From positions 54,465,001 through 54,529,000 of the forward strand of contig CM066732.1 in NCBI GenBank assembly GCA_033961575.1: a DNA stretch of 64,000 bases. Reading direction: 5' to 3'. Below are positions 21,750 through 34,118 of the stretch, one piece after another. The translations under genes and the position numbers were made by a program. The DNA comes from Aselliscus stoliczkanus. Taxonomy: Eukaryota > Chordata > Mammalia > Chiroptera > Hipposideridae. A model generated the notes under the pieces. The model worked only from the letters and a program-made list of their open reading frames with translations, was not told the origin of the DNA and did not search any database. The stretch's first letter is position 1. Every line of letters starts with the position of its first letter.

Positions 21750-23652
21750 GAGATACAGAAATGGCGGCTCTGCGGCTTCCCAGCTCTGCTTGAACTGATG
21801 GGCTGCAGCAGCGTGTGGACCCAACAAGCGGGTCGCGTCTGATCACCAGACTCAGGGCCTCATGGGCCTTTTCAGAGTCTAGGGCTTCTCTGGGACTCAC
21901 ACACACCCGTCCCTGTGGAGAAAGGCCCAGCCTGGACCATGGCCTCCAGGGCAAGCTCCAAGGCCAGGCCGACTGGCTCTCAGCCCATCCCCCCAGAGCA
22001 GGCCCCGCTGCCACTCCCTGGAAGGTCCTGCTCCCCATCCCCAGCCTCCCGTCAGGGTCACCGCCCCGCAGCAAGGGCCCTGCAGCCGTCTGCCCCGTGC
22101 GCTCCTCCAGACGGGCTTGGGGGGCTGGCTGGCGGGCAGTGAGCTCTCCTGGCCGGGTCTGTCCCAGGTGGGAGGGTCCTACATTGCAGTTTGGTCAGGG
22201 GGCCCTCAGACTTCTGTATTTTTACATTCTGATTATTTAATCATATACGGCCTTCTGATGGACTCATTTACTGGGAAGCTAAAGATACCCTTAAATGCCT
22301 AAAAATAAGCCAGAACTGCTAAAAATTCAGTATTTCTCTCCCTCTCCTCCACCAGCTGGGCCTGTCTGCTTTCACTCCAACATTATCAGGAGTTACAAAC
22401 AAGATTTACAAAAGCGAACAAGTTTACACCGGTCTGATTAGCTGATTCTCTTTATCTTCAATTTGCCAAAACATTTTGGGGATGTTACTGAGACACGCCT
22501 TTCTTACTTTCCTCCTTTCCTCCCTTCCTCCCTCTCTTCCTTCTTTTTCTAATCCCTTCAGTTTTATGACTTATGCCCCTTTATATTAGCATCTAGAAAA
22601 AGTTTTGTCCAAATGGAGGCTTCCATGACATCCTCCCTCTGGCCAGCTGCACCTCCGGTTATTTGCAGAGACGCTCCTGGTTCCTACGAATACCAGGCAG
22701 GCTCCTGAAGGACAGTTAAGAAGAAACCTGCTAAACCAATAAATCACATTCACCCTCAGTTCCAGAGGAACCCTTTTACATAAATATCTGCCATAGAAAT
22801 AAATCAGATAAATTAGTAAGAACTCCCTCCTCCCCCCAAACCAAACCGTGAACAGTAATGGTTATCAGGCAAGTTAAAAGAATAAACCTATTAAATAAAT
22901 AAATTTGCTCTACACCAATTTATGTCACCACTGTACTTAAGGGGAAACGTTTTAAAGGAGTAGATTTACAGGACACACAGATCTCCACTGGGTGTGTGTA
23001 ATTATGCATAAGAAAGGCATTACTTTTAAAGTGGATGAATGGGCGATACTTTTTTGATTTACTGTTAGAAACAGAAAAATGGTAATGGCATGAAATAAGC
23101 GTTTGCAAACCCATTTCGGAAGACAGAAAATGCTTGATTTACCTAGGGCACCCATCATGTTCTGTATTTCAGATCGAAGGAGATAAATGGCAAGGCAAAT
23201 GGATATTTGGGGGAAAATCTATAGCCTTTCTGTCAACTCTGCAAGTTAAATGTTTGGAATAAAAACGCAGAGAGTGTCTGTGTATGAGGAAAAAGCCGTG
23301 ATTTATCAGCAATCTGGCAAATGGAAGTGGGCAGTGCTTACCTGGGAAGGTGAGGCTCTCACACACATGAGGGGCCCAGCCGCTTTCTTTCTGGGGTTCC
23401 CGGTGTCCTTAGCTGTGAAACCTGGTGCTCACCCAGCCTGGCCTCCAGCCACCTAGATGCTACCCCAATGTCATTCTTGTTCTGACCTTGTTCATGCCCT
23501 TAAAAACCCTGCTGCCCACCAGCCCAATGGGAGAAAAGATGGACGCCCTATCCGGTGGCATTGTTGTCACAGAGGCCACTTGCAGCTCTGGGCCTTGCTG
23601 TCACTCACTAATCCATACCAGTACAAGTCTTTATCGAATGCCAGCAGTATAT
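21750..23652. other. Intergenic sequence, AT-rich from 22.2 kb
   Basis: GC-rich to about 22200, then an AT-rich block of about 1 kb without a recognised repeat apart from a CT-rich run (22500-22550). No gene. Confidence 0.4.
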
Positions 23653-24761
23653 GAGGTGTGATCAGAACACACAATGAATGCTGCTGCTGAGTGCCATCCA
23701 ACGGAAAGGCAGGGATCTTCAATATGGGAAGCGGTGCTTGGAGCCTTAGTCACAGTGTGTGATAAGTTTCAACTTGTTTGGTGCAGTCAGTCAGCGTGAG
23801 CTACAGTTGAGAGAAGGTGTGTTGTTGTTTTTTTTGTTTTTTGGTATTTTTTAAAGATTTTATTGGGGAATTGGGGGAGGGAACAGTGTTGGGGAATTGG
23901 GGGAGGGGACCAGCCAAGTTGTTGTTCTTCAGTCTTTGTTGTGGAGGGCGCCAGTCGCCATCTGGCCTCCTGTCGGCAGCTCATGGCCTCTAAGCTCAAG
24001 GTGCTGTGTTCAATCTTAGTTGTGGGTGTGCATAGCCACCATCCCATGCAGGAGTCGAACCAGCAGCCTTGTTGTTAAGAGCGCACGCTCTATTCTCTGA
24101 GCCATCCGGGTGGCAGCTCAGCTCAAGGTGCTGAGTTCAGTCTTAGTTGTTGGTGGGCGTAGCCCACCATTGAACAGGTAATCTTGTTGTTACACCAGCT
24201 GAGCCATCCTGCCACCTGTTGGCAGCTCAGCAACAGCTCAGCTTGGGCGCAGCGTCACTGGCTCATGTGGGAATTGAACCAGCAGCCCTGTTGCTCAGGG
24301 CTCGCCCTCTAAGCCAACTCTTAACCAACTGAGTGACTCAGTCGGCCCCAGAGAAAGAAGGTGTGTTTTAAAGTGTGCTGTCAATCATCCTCCATCATGA
24401 CAACGCTCCGTGTCACATATCACTTCTGGTACGGCAATTTCTGTTAAATAAATACGGCAATTTCTGTTAAATAAAAACATTACGGTGTGTCCTCATCACC
24501 TTATTCACCAGACCTGGCACCGTGCGACTTCTGGCTCTTCCCTGACATCAAAATGATTCAGGACATCGAGGCAGCCATGACAGCACAACTAAAGACACTC
24601 AGAAAAGAGGACTTCCAGTACTGCTTCCGAAAGTGGCAAGAATGAGGGGATAAGTGTGTTCCAAGTGAGGGGAAGTATTTTGAGGGGGATTAATGGCAAT
24701 GTGTCTTTTACTGTAATAAACTTTTTAATCTAAACATTCACCATATTTTTTTATCACACTT
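23653..24761 (+). mobile_element. Mariner-like element, deleted, with nested SINE
   Basis: Left end GAGGTGTGATCAGAACACAC...AATGAATG and right end CATTCACCATATTTTTTTAT CACACTT are imperfect inverted repeats. Downstream of the nested SINE (23824-24350) the sequence translates in pieces to the C-terminal end of a mariner transposase: HHDNAPCH-like, then SPDLAP-like (SPHLIHQTWHRAT across frame changes), FWLFP and DFQYCFRKWQE before a stop. Most of the transposase gene is deleted and frames are broken, so the element is dead. A 23-bp internal tandem duplication lies at 24431-24475. Confidence 0.8.
23824..24350 (-). mobile_element. Long VES-type SINE inserted in the mariner
   Basis: Minus strand: head GGGGCCGACTGAGTCACTCA, several tRNA-like blocks (GGATGGCTCAG, GGTTCGACTCC), CACCCACAACTAAGATTGAA, and an end with repeated CCCTCCCCCAATTCCCC and AATAAAATCTTT. 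It is flanked by AGAAGGTGTGTT on both sides (about 23812 and 24357), a target-site duplication in the mariner. Confidence 0.85.
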
Positions 24762-24764
24762 TGT

Positions 24765-27700
24765 ACATGTACCGTGTCATCTGCTGCTTACAGACTCACA
24801 CCAGGTTCCTTCATTTCACATAACTTGGGGTGTTTCCCAAGGCAGAAATCAATACCTAGAAATTGGCCAGGGTCTCAGGAGCCATGTCTACCCTCAAATA
24901 GAGGGTTGAAACTGAAGCCCAAACCCTGTTTCCCAAATAGCAGCCCTCCCGTCCTGAGTTGCCTGAGTCATTTCAGGAGCTGGTTCCTCGGCCTCACCCT
25001 TGCACCGAACCATAGTGACCGCTCAGGTGGACGGGCTGGGGCCCAGACATCAGCCCTTGCTCTGTGCTTCACTGGCTGGGTCACGCAGTCGCTCTGAGCC
25101 TTTGTTTCTGCATCTGCAAAATGAGTATACTTGTCCCATGGCCTCTGATGGTTAAATGAGATCATGATTAAAGGAGCTTGTCATGCTGGGCGGTGAATAG
25201 TGACCAGTACTGTTCTGCTGGTTTTCATCATCAGGGAAACAAGAAAAGGTGTTGACCAGGTGAGAGGCTGTATGCCGAGCTCTGTCCTAGGTGCCCCGAG
25301 GACCATGGGGCCTGTCTCAAGGAGAGGCCGTTTGCTCTTGTACGAGAGAAAGGGGGCCCCTGCTGGTGTCAGTGCTGCTACCCCAACGCAGGGAGCAGGA
25401 TGTGAGCTGAGCCGGACTCGGAGGCGAAGTCAAGACAGACAGACAGGAGGCATTTGAGGCCGTTGGCACAGCCCGGCAGGGTCCATGGGTGCAGCATCTG
25501 GGACACGCAGGTGTGTCTCTGCAGGTGAAGCCCATGGGGGAGTATCAGTGGGCCCTGGTCAGAACATTGGGAGCCCGAGGCCTGCTCTCGGCCACCACGC
25601 AGCTGCCACCGTGCTGCAGCCGCCTGGAACCCTCAGCCCCGTGGGTCCAGGGGCGGCTGGGTAAAGGCTGTCCCTGGCTGTGCCGTGGCTCAGCCCCCGG
25701 CCAGCACCCCGCTACAGCTCAGGGTGGCCAGCCTGGCCACTGCGTCCTGCTTGCTGGTGCCTAGACAGAAGGGCACACCAAGAACATGGGGGAATTCGGG
25801 AGCGGGCAGATTTACACAGTCAGACGCACTAATATCTTTTGACTGGCTCAACAAATTGTCGTTTTTATGGGTATTTACAACCAAGGCACTTTGTAAACCT
25901 AAGAACTGATATTTCCCAGAGGAAACCTGGTTCTCGATTCTTGGTAAATTCTTGGAAATTTGAAACAGCCCCAGCCCAGGGGTTTCCCTCTCTATTTTTG
26001 GCCCCAGAGTTAGGCTTACCTGGGGCAGAGTCACAGGAGGCTCTGAGTGGCCTCAAGGTGCTTAAATCAAATGGTAGCCCCAGTAGCGATAGTCAGAGGA
26101 GCAACTGCCCTCCCCAAGTACTAGCTCATTCAATCGTCACAGCACCGCCAGGTACAAGCACTGCGGTGTCCCACTTCACAGGTGAGGAAACTGAGGCAGA
26201 GGACCACCGAGAGATTCAGGGAACACATCTGGAGGGAAAATGGGAATCTGGCCCCAGTTTTCTGGGACAAGTTAGAAAGCCCAGATGAAACTGACATTTA
26301 AGCAAAAGAAGAAACTATTAGCTCGTGTAAACAAAAAGTGCAGAGGAAGTGCTGGCTTCAAGCAGGCGCCGGGCAGGGCTCCATCTGTGTCACCCAGCTT
26401 CCTGGCACCGCCGGCCTTCCCTCTGTTTGCCTGTCCATCGTCACACTGGCTCGCCTGTCATGCTGCAGGAGCCCCAGACTTTAAAATCCCTTCCCATTTA
26501 TATCCCACAGGACAGAGATGTGAGGACCTTGTCTTACGAGAGTGGCACAGGCCCTGAGGCTGCCTACACCAGCCAATGTCCCATTTATGAGGACAAAGGA
26601 ACCAGAGTAGAGTCATCCTCCCAGGAGGCCTGCCACTGTCCCAGCAGTTCAGTGACCTTCTAGCAAATGGACAGGACCTGGGTGCTGTGACCCCTGCAGG
26701 GCCATCAGCCAGCCCAGCTTCTGCTCCCCGTCCCCTAAGAGCGGGGGGCCATGCCTCCCCCTCCCCTTCTGTCTTCTGGGGCATCAGGGACGACACCCCT
26801 GAGGCCGTGACACTCCCAGCGCCAGCATGCGCCACCGCCACTCGCAGAAGGAGCTGGGCGGCCGCCCAGGCAGGACGCAGTCGGCTCCCGGCCCTGCAGC
26901 TGCCCTGGCCTGGGACCTTGAGCCCAAATTATCAGCAGTTCGCTCAGGTCCTCAGCTCTCTCCATCCCTTGCCATGTTGGGATCAGCTGCATCTTATGAC
27001 CAATGGGTGCATGGTTTTATTTCTTTCATTCTCCCAGGCCTGCCTGCACAGAGAAGGCATTTCTGGCCCCTTCCACATTGTTCCAGAGAGCAACAACCCA
27101 AAACAAACATCCCAACTCAGCAAACGTACTTTTTTGATAGACTGAACATTTAAAAAAAAGAAAAGTTTCAAGGAAGCAGAGCCCTCTCCCCACAGCGCTC
27201 AGTGCGGGGACTCAGTCGGTCACTGGCGGGGCCATGGCAGGACGGAGGCCCCCTGCCCGCCCGTGGCAGCCCGGCCCGGATCTGCACGCCACCCACCCAG
27301 GTGGGTCTGCAGCCCTGACAAGGGCTCCCGGTTCACAGGGCGCCTGGGAGAGCCACCCTCACCTGGTTACAGCCAGAGCTCAGGGCTGGCAGGCAGGAGA
27401 GGGGGTAGGCAGCAAAGTGAGGACATGGCACTGCTGTCATCGACCGGGACAGTGGTACCTGCTGGGCAGAGTCTCCGTCTCACAGTGCCCGGGAGGAGCC
27501 CAATCTGGAGGCCAGTGCTGGGCCTCTCCCTGCTCCAAATGAGAGGCAGAGACGGTGGGCAGGGGCCAGGGCTGGTCCTGGGACTGATCTGGACGTGACC
27601 TAGAAAGCAACACCCACAGGCCCAGGGACCGACGGGATGCGGGGATGCTGCCCAGGGCTCTGCGGACAGAAACATGCCAGGAGCAAATTCAGAAGAGGGG

Positions 27701-27830
27701 CTGGTCCCTCCTATTGATGGGGGCACACTGAGGGGCCAGCCCACGTTCACGGTGGCGTGGCTGGGTGGGCTGAGGTAGCACTAGGACACTTCCTGTGACC
27801 TGAGCAGGCCTCGGGACCTTACCCCTAGGT
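24765..27830. other. Intergenic sequence with MIR fragments
   Basis: No gene. 25075-25170 (GAGCCTTTGTTTCTGCATCT, AAAATGAGTATACTTG) and 26125-26240 (ACTTCACAGGTGAGGAAACT, GAGGCAGAGGACCACC) are MIR-like. 25790-26010 is AT-rich unique sequence. Confidence 0.45.
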
Positions 27831-28105
27831 CAGTGTTTCTCAGGGAGGGGGACAGCGGTTTTGCCCCCTGGGGGCATTTGGCAATGTCTGGAGCTGAATT
27901 TGATTTTCACAAGTCGGGGAGGGCTTTTATTGGCACCTGGTGGGGTGCCCACATCCTACTGTGCACAGGATGGCCCCGCAGCAAAGAAGTACTGGGGTGT
28001 CCAGGTGGGGAAGCTCCGCCTTGGGCCCTGGGAATGGCTGAGGGCCGTGTTGGTGGGACCAAGGGTCAGCACTTGGACACGCATTTTAGGGTGTCCTTGC
28101 GTATA
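27831..28105 (+). mobile_element. hAT-like non-autonomous DNA transposon (MER type)
   Basis: CAGTGTTTCTCAGGGAGGGG, CCCCCTGGGGGCATTTGGCA and AATGTCTGGAGCTGAATTTG follow a common mammalian hAT-derived MER element whose ends read CAGNGNTTCTCAA. A relative lies at 35285-35515 in the same orientation. Confidence 0.6.
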
Positions 28106-28168
28106 ACTGGGACAACGCAGGGTAGAGTGGAGGGTGGGTGAGAGCCTGGGGCGGTCCTCAGCCGCCGT

Positions 28169-28319
28169 TCAGTGAACCAGACCTGGGACGGATGAGGCGT
28201 GGGCCCTGCAGCGCCCCGTGGGTCGTGTGGGCAGGGCTCGGCTGGGTGACTTTTGAGAGCTGTTGCTCATTCAGTCACTACTTGTTGAAGCCTGACTGTG
28301 TGCGGGCAGCTTGCTGGGT
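28169..28319 (+). repeat. Local direct duplication, copy 1
   Basis: 151 bases repeated at 28511-28661 with four single-base differences and no gap. Contains CGGATGAGGCGTGGGCCCTG and ends GCAGCTTGCTGGGT. Confidence 0.95.
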
Positions 28320-28510
28320 TCTCAGCCCCTGGAACTCCAGAGTCTGAGATTCTAGAATGGGGCCTAGCCTTCCAAGTCTTGCTGGCCTTACATCCACCAA
28401 GGTGGGGAGAAACACATTTTATTGAAACATTTTCAGCATGGTTTACAGAGTAAACATTTAGGCTGGGCCCTCAGGCCTCTGCTTGCACTCTTGATCCAGG
28501 GGAGGCCCAG

Positions 28511-28661
28511 TCAGTGAACCAGACCTGGGACGGATGAGCCGTGGGCCCTGCAGCGCCCCATGGGTCGTGTGGGCAGGGCTCGGCTGGGTGACTTTTGAGA
28601 GCTGTTGCTCATTTAGCCACTACTTGTTGAAGCCTGACTGTGTGCGGGCAGCTTGCTGGGT
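28511..28661 (+). repeat. Local direct duplication, copy 2
   Basis: Second copy of the 151-base segment, 342 bases downstream of copy 1. About 97% identical by eye. Confidence 0.95.
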
Positions 28662-28922
28662 GCAGCGATGCTTATAGTTGTGGATGAAGAAAGGAGTTCT
28701 AAGGAAAGTGACCTCACAGGGAGATTGGTCATAAATTCCCACCTGGGCCGGTCCGGGTGGTGGCCTCGCCCCAGGCCTATTATGTCGTCAGTGAAAGGGC
28801 TGTGAGCCAGCCTGTCCGTTGTTCTGTGCATCTAGGTCCCCACACCTTTGAAATGCCAGGTGTAGCCCCTCCGCAGGGGGTGCTGACCCCAGGAGGGCAC
28901 AGTCCTGCTAGCTGCTGTTTGC

Positions 28923-28924
<2 letters not shown>

Positions 28925-28972
<48 letters not shown>
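28925..28972 (+). repeat. (CA)24 microsatellite
   Basis: Uninterrupted CA repeat of about 48 bases. Confidence 0.97.
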
Positions 28973-28973
<1 letters not shown>

Positions 28974-28974
28974 C

Positions 28975-31900
28975 GCTCTGCCCTCTCCAATCTTCCTTAG
29001 TTCCCTCTTTAATCTCAAATGCATAAAAGAAGCTGAAAAACTGTTATTCTTTGGAGTATCTGAGATCTTGCTCCCTGGCGATGTCGTCAGTTTGGCTCAG
29101 ATAAACTCATAAAAATTCTCTACAGGTTTGATGTTTCTTATCAAACACAGTCTAGGACAAAAGGCCACTGGGACAAAACCCACCGATGCTGACCATGATG
29201 GGGCATGCAAAGGAGATGGTGGGCACTGAGATCCCAGGGCTGGGTGTCAGGGCCGGGGGTAAGGCTCTGGGGAGTCCTAGGCTGCCCCCAGGGGTCCCCT
29301 CTGCCCTCCTGTGCCCACAGGTGAAGTCCCACGTCCAGGTCCACTTTAAGGAGAGGTGTCCACTGGAATCTCGGCCCCAACACACAAGGCAGTGGCCTCT
29401 GAGGTCATCAGTGTGCCCAATACACAGATAAGGAAACTGATGCTCCAATTTGCATAGGCTGTGCCTGGAGGGGTGGCAGGAACCTGGTTTAGCCAGATGA
29501 GCCAGTCCCCTCAGCATTCAGCCGCCTGCCAGGCGCCCTTGCCGCCCGGGCCGCCCCAGGGTGTGGGTGGGGAGGGCTTTCAGAATTCCCACTCTGGTCT
29601 CCAAGGCATGGTCCTGGTTCACTTCACTGAACAGAAAGGCACCCTGAGGGGACCGCTGTCCTAGCCTGGCCTGTTATGAGCCACCACTGGCGCTGACCCA
29701 CAGACGGCGGGGGATGAGCTTGTCAGGGGTGAGCTCTTCAGTGGGCAGCCCAGGGTAACCCTGAGTAAGGGGCAGTGCCCACCTCTCTGCCTGGCCCTCC
29801 TCTCTCCACTGGAAGATCCTTCTTTACCTGGTGCCCACCCCAGAATCCCCTTTCCTGGAGCCGGCTGCCTGAGGCTGACTGTGCTACTGCCATTGAGCAC
29901 GAGAGGGCACCCGGCCCAGAGGCTCCTATGGAGGCACCGGCCGGAAGATGGCTCAGGGGGGGTCCTTATTCCAGGGAGCCTGCCCAAAACATCTTCAAGA
30001 AGGAAACAGCTAGGACTAGACCCTAACCTCTGGGCAGCCCCCTCTTCCCCCACGACACACACATTGGCCTGATGGAAGCTGTCCGTTCTGTGTGTCCGTC
30101 TTTCTGTAATCACTGTTATATGTTGAGCCTCTCTGACCAGGTCCCCGACTTGTGCCCCATTTTGCAAAAATTATCATTAGATCCCTCACAGAGCCCCATT
30201 TCAACCCATGAAGACTCACAGAAGCCCTATTCTGTCCCTAGGCCCAGGCTGGGAGTCGTGGAAGAGACCAGAACATGAGCTAATGACGGTGTGTCCGAGG
30301 GAGCCCAGGGAAGGAGGGGCTTGGTGGCTGGGGGGTGACAGGTAGGGGTCAGGGGAGTGGCTGAGCTTGGCTGTAAGAGTTAGAGACTGACCCGGGAGCC
30401 CCTCTGCCTGGACGAAAACCCCACTTCCCAGCTGTGTGGGCTGGGGCAGGTTACTTAACCTCTCCATGCCTCAGTTTCCCCTTCTGTAAAGTGGGGGCAA
30501 CTGGAGTGGCTCTCGTTGGATTCACAGGACTGAACAGGGGAATGCTGGGCATGATGTCAGCATGTAATAAATCTTAGCTCTCATCATCACTATACTTGAT
30601 ATTATACTTGATATTACATTCATATATCCTTGCATTTGGGTTGAGTCTTAATAAAAGGGTACAGAACCCGCCAGCCAGAAGAAAGGAAGTTTGGAGGGAG
30701 GCTGAGGGTCTCTGGGCTAAAGGGCAAGGGCACTGGAGCTAGAGACCGGCTGTGTCTCGGAGCCCTGGGCTCCCTCAGGCCTCCGGGCCAGGAGCAGACG
30801 GCAAGGGCTGCCCAGGACTCCCCCACCCGCAGCACTGGCCCTAAACAGGCTGCTTCTCTTGCTTCTTTTTTAGAACGAAACCTCATCTTGCCACAGTATG
30901 CGGCAGCCAGTAAAACATGTTCATCTTTAACATGTTAGCAAAACAGCCTCCAATTTGAATATTGGCTCTTTTTCCCATCTGTGGCAGTTTGCACAGATTT
31001 TTTTTCGAGTGGCAGAATGCCTCATCTACACACCAGCAGGCTGCAGGCACCCCGCGCTGCTACAGAGTCCCCCACCCCGTTGGTGAGGACCCCCATCCCA
31101 GATCGTGCCCCAGCCCCAGCCCCGCCTCTGCAGAGTGTGGGATCTGGCAGAGGGCTCAGCCTCCCCCCACCAGCTTTGTACAAGTGGGACCCAGATTTGT
31201 GGATTTTGCAAACTAGTAAAACTAACCCCCTTGAAACCAACTGGAGAACTTATGATTTTGCCAAGGAAAGCTAATCTAGAGGAAAATATCCTATCACCCA
31301 CGATCTCCTTCACTTCACCAAAGAGAGGAAATTTGACCTCAGAAAATGAAGGACAGAGTTAAAGGTCTAAGCTGAGCAAATTCAGCTTTGTGAGGACCCA
31401 GCATATTGTCTTTGTTTTTCTCCTTTGGGGTTTTTCCTCCTTTAGGGGTTAAAAATAACCCTGAGGGATCTGCAGATCTGCCCCAAGGGGCTCATGAGTT
31501 GGGCGCCCTAGGGGGGCCCAGCTGCACCCCGTCCTGAGCCGCTCTGGGCTCACCTGTCCCCAGCCTGCAGACTCCGTCCTTGGGAGACACACACTGCTCC
31601 AGAGCGTGGCAAGTGGCAAAGAGTCAAGGAAGGAATAAAGAGCAATATTTTAAAGTTTTGAAATGCTATTTTACCACAAATACCAGAGCAACTATAGCAT
31701 AAATCAACAGAGACACCCAAAAGTATGTTTGTACAAGAAATGTAATAAGCTGGTATGAAAACCAGTGTCAACTCGTGCAGATGGCAGAAAAAAACCAGCA
31801 CTCAAATGTGTGCTGTTTTACTAACACGTTAAAGATCAACATTTTGCTACCTGCTGTTCATGATAGCGGGATTAAAAAAAACACACAACACACACTTATC

Positions 31901-32935
31901 CTCACGCGTGATATTCTAACCCAGAGAATGAAAGATTCTTAAGGAAATTGTCACGCACTTTCTATCCTTCATCTGGTGGCTTTAAAGCTTCCGTGCTTCA
32001 GAGGGAAATGTGCCTGATGTCTGAGCAAATTAGGAAGGGCGGAGGAGACGTCAGTGTTTCTGCCCTTCTGGGCCCCCTAGTCTGTAACGGGCGTGGAGGG
32101 GGCACAGGACTGCACTCAGGGCACCTCCCTCTCCGTGCACAGCACAGGCCTATTTCCAGGGCGCTTTCTCTGGCACCGAAGCTCCGGGGCCCCCAAAGAG
32201 CACTGCGAGGTGGGCAGGATGGGAGCAGTAGCCCACTCCGCCGGTGGGCAAACTGAGGCTCAGAGGTGGTCAGCGATGGCCAAGGTGGCAGAGCCTAAAG
32301 GAGGTGGATTAGAGACGCAGACCAAGCACATAATCCTGCCAGGAAGTTGCCAAGGAATTCTCAGCACTCTCATGCTGCCTGCTCTGAAACCCACCGGCTC
32401 ATGGTCAAATCCCAGCTCCACCTGACCTGACCTTGGACAGGTGACCTGACCTCTGAGACCCACGGCTTAGGCTGAGGGATGAGAAGAACATGACCCTCCT
32501 GCAGGGTTGGCATGACATCTGCAGGAGATGTGGAGAGAAGTGCTCAGGCAGGGCTTAGCCTGACGGACGTGAGCAGGGACTGCCCCAGAAGGCTCCGCCG
32601 AGAACAGGGCGACCGGGGCTGGGAGACAGAGCTGGCCACACGTAGTTTATGTGGTGTTTTAAAAAATTCTGAGGCCATGTATAAAAAACTAGAGATTTCA
32701 CTTAAAGATCTAGAGTATTCCTTGCCTTGACAGTCACACTCAGAAGCTCCGGGAATGCAGAGCCAGATGCCCGCCTGGCAGCAGGCAGCTGGACCTGCTG
32801 CCCGTCCCACGTCGCTGTGCACTGTGACCAGCTGGGCCAGACAGGAAGCGCACCGACGGCGAGGGCTGCGCCCCCTGCGCCCCACTGTGCCAAGCACGTG
32901 GCAGGGCAGGCTCCCCGGCCCTCCAAGACGCCACA
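28975..32935. other. Intergenic sequence with a MIR fragment
   Basis: No gene. 30430-30550 (GGCAGGTTACTTAACCTCTC, CCTCAGTTTCCCCTTCTGTA) is a clear MIR core. 31570-31930 is AT-rich without a name. Confidence 0.45.
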
Positions 32936-32936
32936 G

Positions 32937-33370
32937 TGGAGTGAATGGTGGCATCCCCAAAAGAGAGGGCCACATCCCAGAGCCTATGACCTTGTTTGTT
33001 AAAAGGGTCTTGGCGGATGTAAGAAATGGAGGCTCTCAAGATGAGGCTGGATTGCCCCCACAGGCCCTCAATCTGATGAAAGTTATCTGTATGAGCGACA
33101 GAAGACAGGACAACAGGATGACAGGAAGACCCAGGGAGAAGGCCAAGTGAAGACAGAGGCAGACACTGAACTGGTGCAGCCACAAGCCAGGAACCACTGG
33201 GAGCTGGAAGAGGCAAAGAAGCCTCCCCTGGGCCTTCAGAGCGAGCGCAGCCCTGCTGACACCTGGATTGGGGGCTTCCAGCCTCCAAAGCTGAGACGAA
33301 CCATTTCTGCTGTTTTAGGCCACCCAGCTCATGGTCATTTGTTAGGCAGCCTCAGGAAATGCACGAGGCA
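32937..33370 (+). mobile_element. MLT1-type solo LTR
   Basis: GAATGGTGGCATCCCCAAAA, GTTAAAAGGGTCTTGGCGGA, CTCAAGATGAGGCTGGATTG and the end CATTTCTGCTGTTTTAGGCC follow a MaLR LTR on the plus strand, near full length. Confidence 0.75.
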
Positions 33371-33944
33371 TGGCCAGCAGCTCCGACGCTGGGCGGTGAG
33401 TGGCCCTGCCCCACCCCTGTCTGGCTTGGTGAGCACCTGACCCTCCGGACTCAGACTGCTTAGAGGCTCCCTTGGTCCCCAGCACAGCCTGCAGGACCCC
33501 TCAGGACCTCAGCCTCCCTGTACTCATGCTCCCGACACTCCCCGAAGCTTCAGTTGGTTGCAGCACCCCACCTCCTGCCAGCCCTGGCATGTCGGCTCCC
33601 TCTGCCCGGGATAGTGTGCTGCCCACCCCCACCTCCTCGGGGAAGCAGGCCCTGAGCCTGGCCTCTGTGCTGACCCCTCTCTGGCAGAAACATCATTTGC
33701 CCTCCTGATGTCAGCCCAGAACCCAGCAGAGAACCTGAAATATGTATGAGGGGATCAACTAGTGTAGATGACGCCTGCAAACAGATCAACCGTGCCCATT
33801 CTCGGAGAGCAGAAAGAGGGAGGGACCACGTGATACTGTGTTTTACTCATCACATTGACAACAATGTAAAGGTAAGATAACATCCAGTGTTGGAGAGGAT
33901 GTGGGAAAATGCTCTCATATGTCAATCAACAGTGGGACTATAGA

Positions 33945-34062
33945 AGGGCCGTCAGAGTGGCGCGGTGGTTAAGCGCTGGCTTGGGAAGCCAGCGGTCCCG
34001 GTTCGGATCCCACATATGAGAGCCAATGACACTGTCTTAAAAAAAAAAAAAAAAAAAAAAAA
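33945..34062 (+). mobile_element. Short tRNA-derived SINE
   Basis: Plus strand: AGGGCCGTCAGAGTGGCGCG, A-box-like GTGGTTAAGC, stem-loop GCTGGC-TTGGGAA-GCCAGC, B box GGTTCGGATCC, AGCCAATGACACTGTC, then about 26 A residues. Flanked by identical direct repeats AACAGTGGGACTATAGA at 33928-33944 and 34063-34079. Confidence 0.9.
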
Positions 34063-34081
34063 AACAGTGGGACTATAGAGT

Positions 34082-34118
34082 GGCCGGTTAGCTCAGTTGG
34101 TTAGAGCGTGGTGCTAAT
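34082..34118 (+). mobile_element. tRNA-Ile(AAT) 5'-half retropseudogene
   Basis: From GGCCGGTTAGCTCAGTTGGT onward the sequence matches what I know of mammalian tRNA-Ile(AAT) through the acceptor 5' strand, D arm, anticodon 5' stem and anticodon AAT, then stops. There is no 3' half, no CCA and no poly(A). AACAGTGGGACTATA (34063) and AACAGTGGGGCTATA (34119) flank it. It is not a working tRNA gene. It could instead be the truncated head of a tRNA-Ile-derived SINE. Confidence 0.7.

Noticed and set aside
21378..22074. Leu/Ser/Ile/Tyr repeat protein on the minus strand
   Set aside because: Translation of the GATA/GACA microsatellite.
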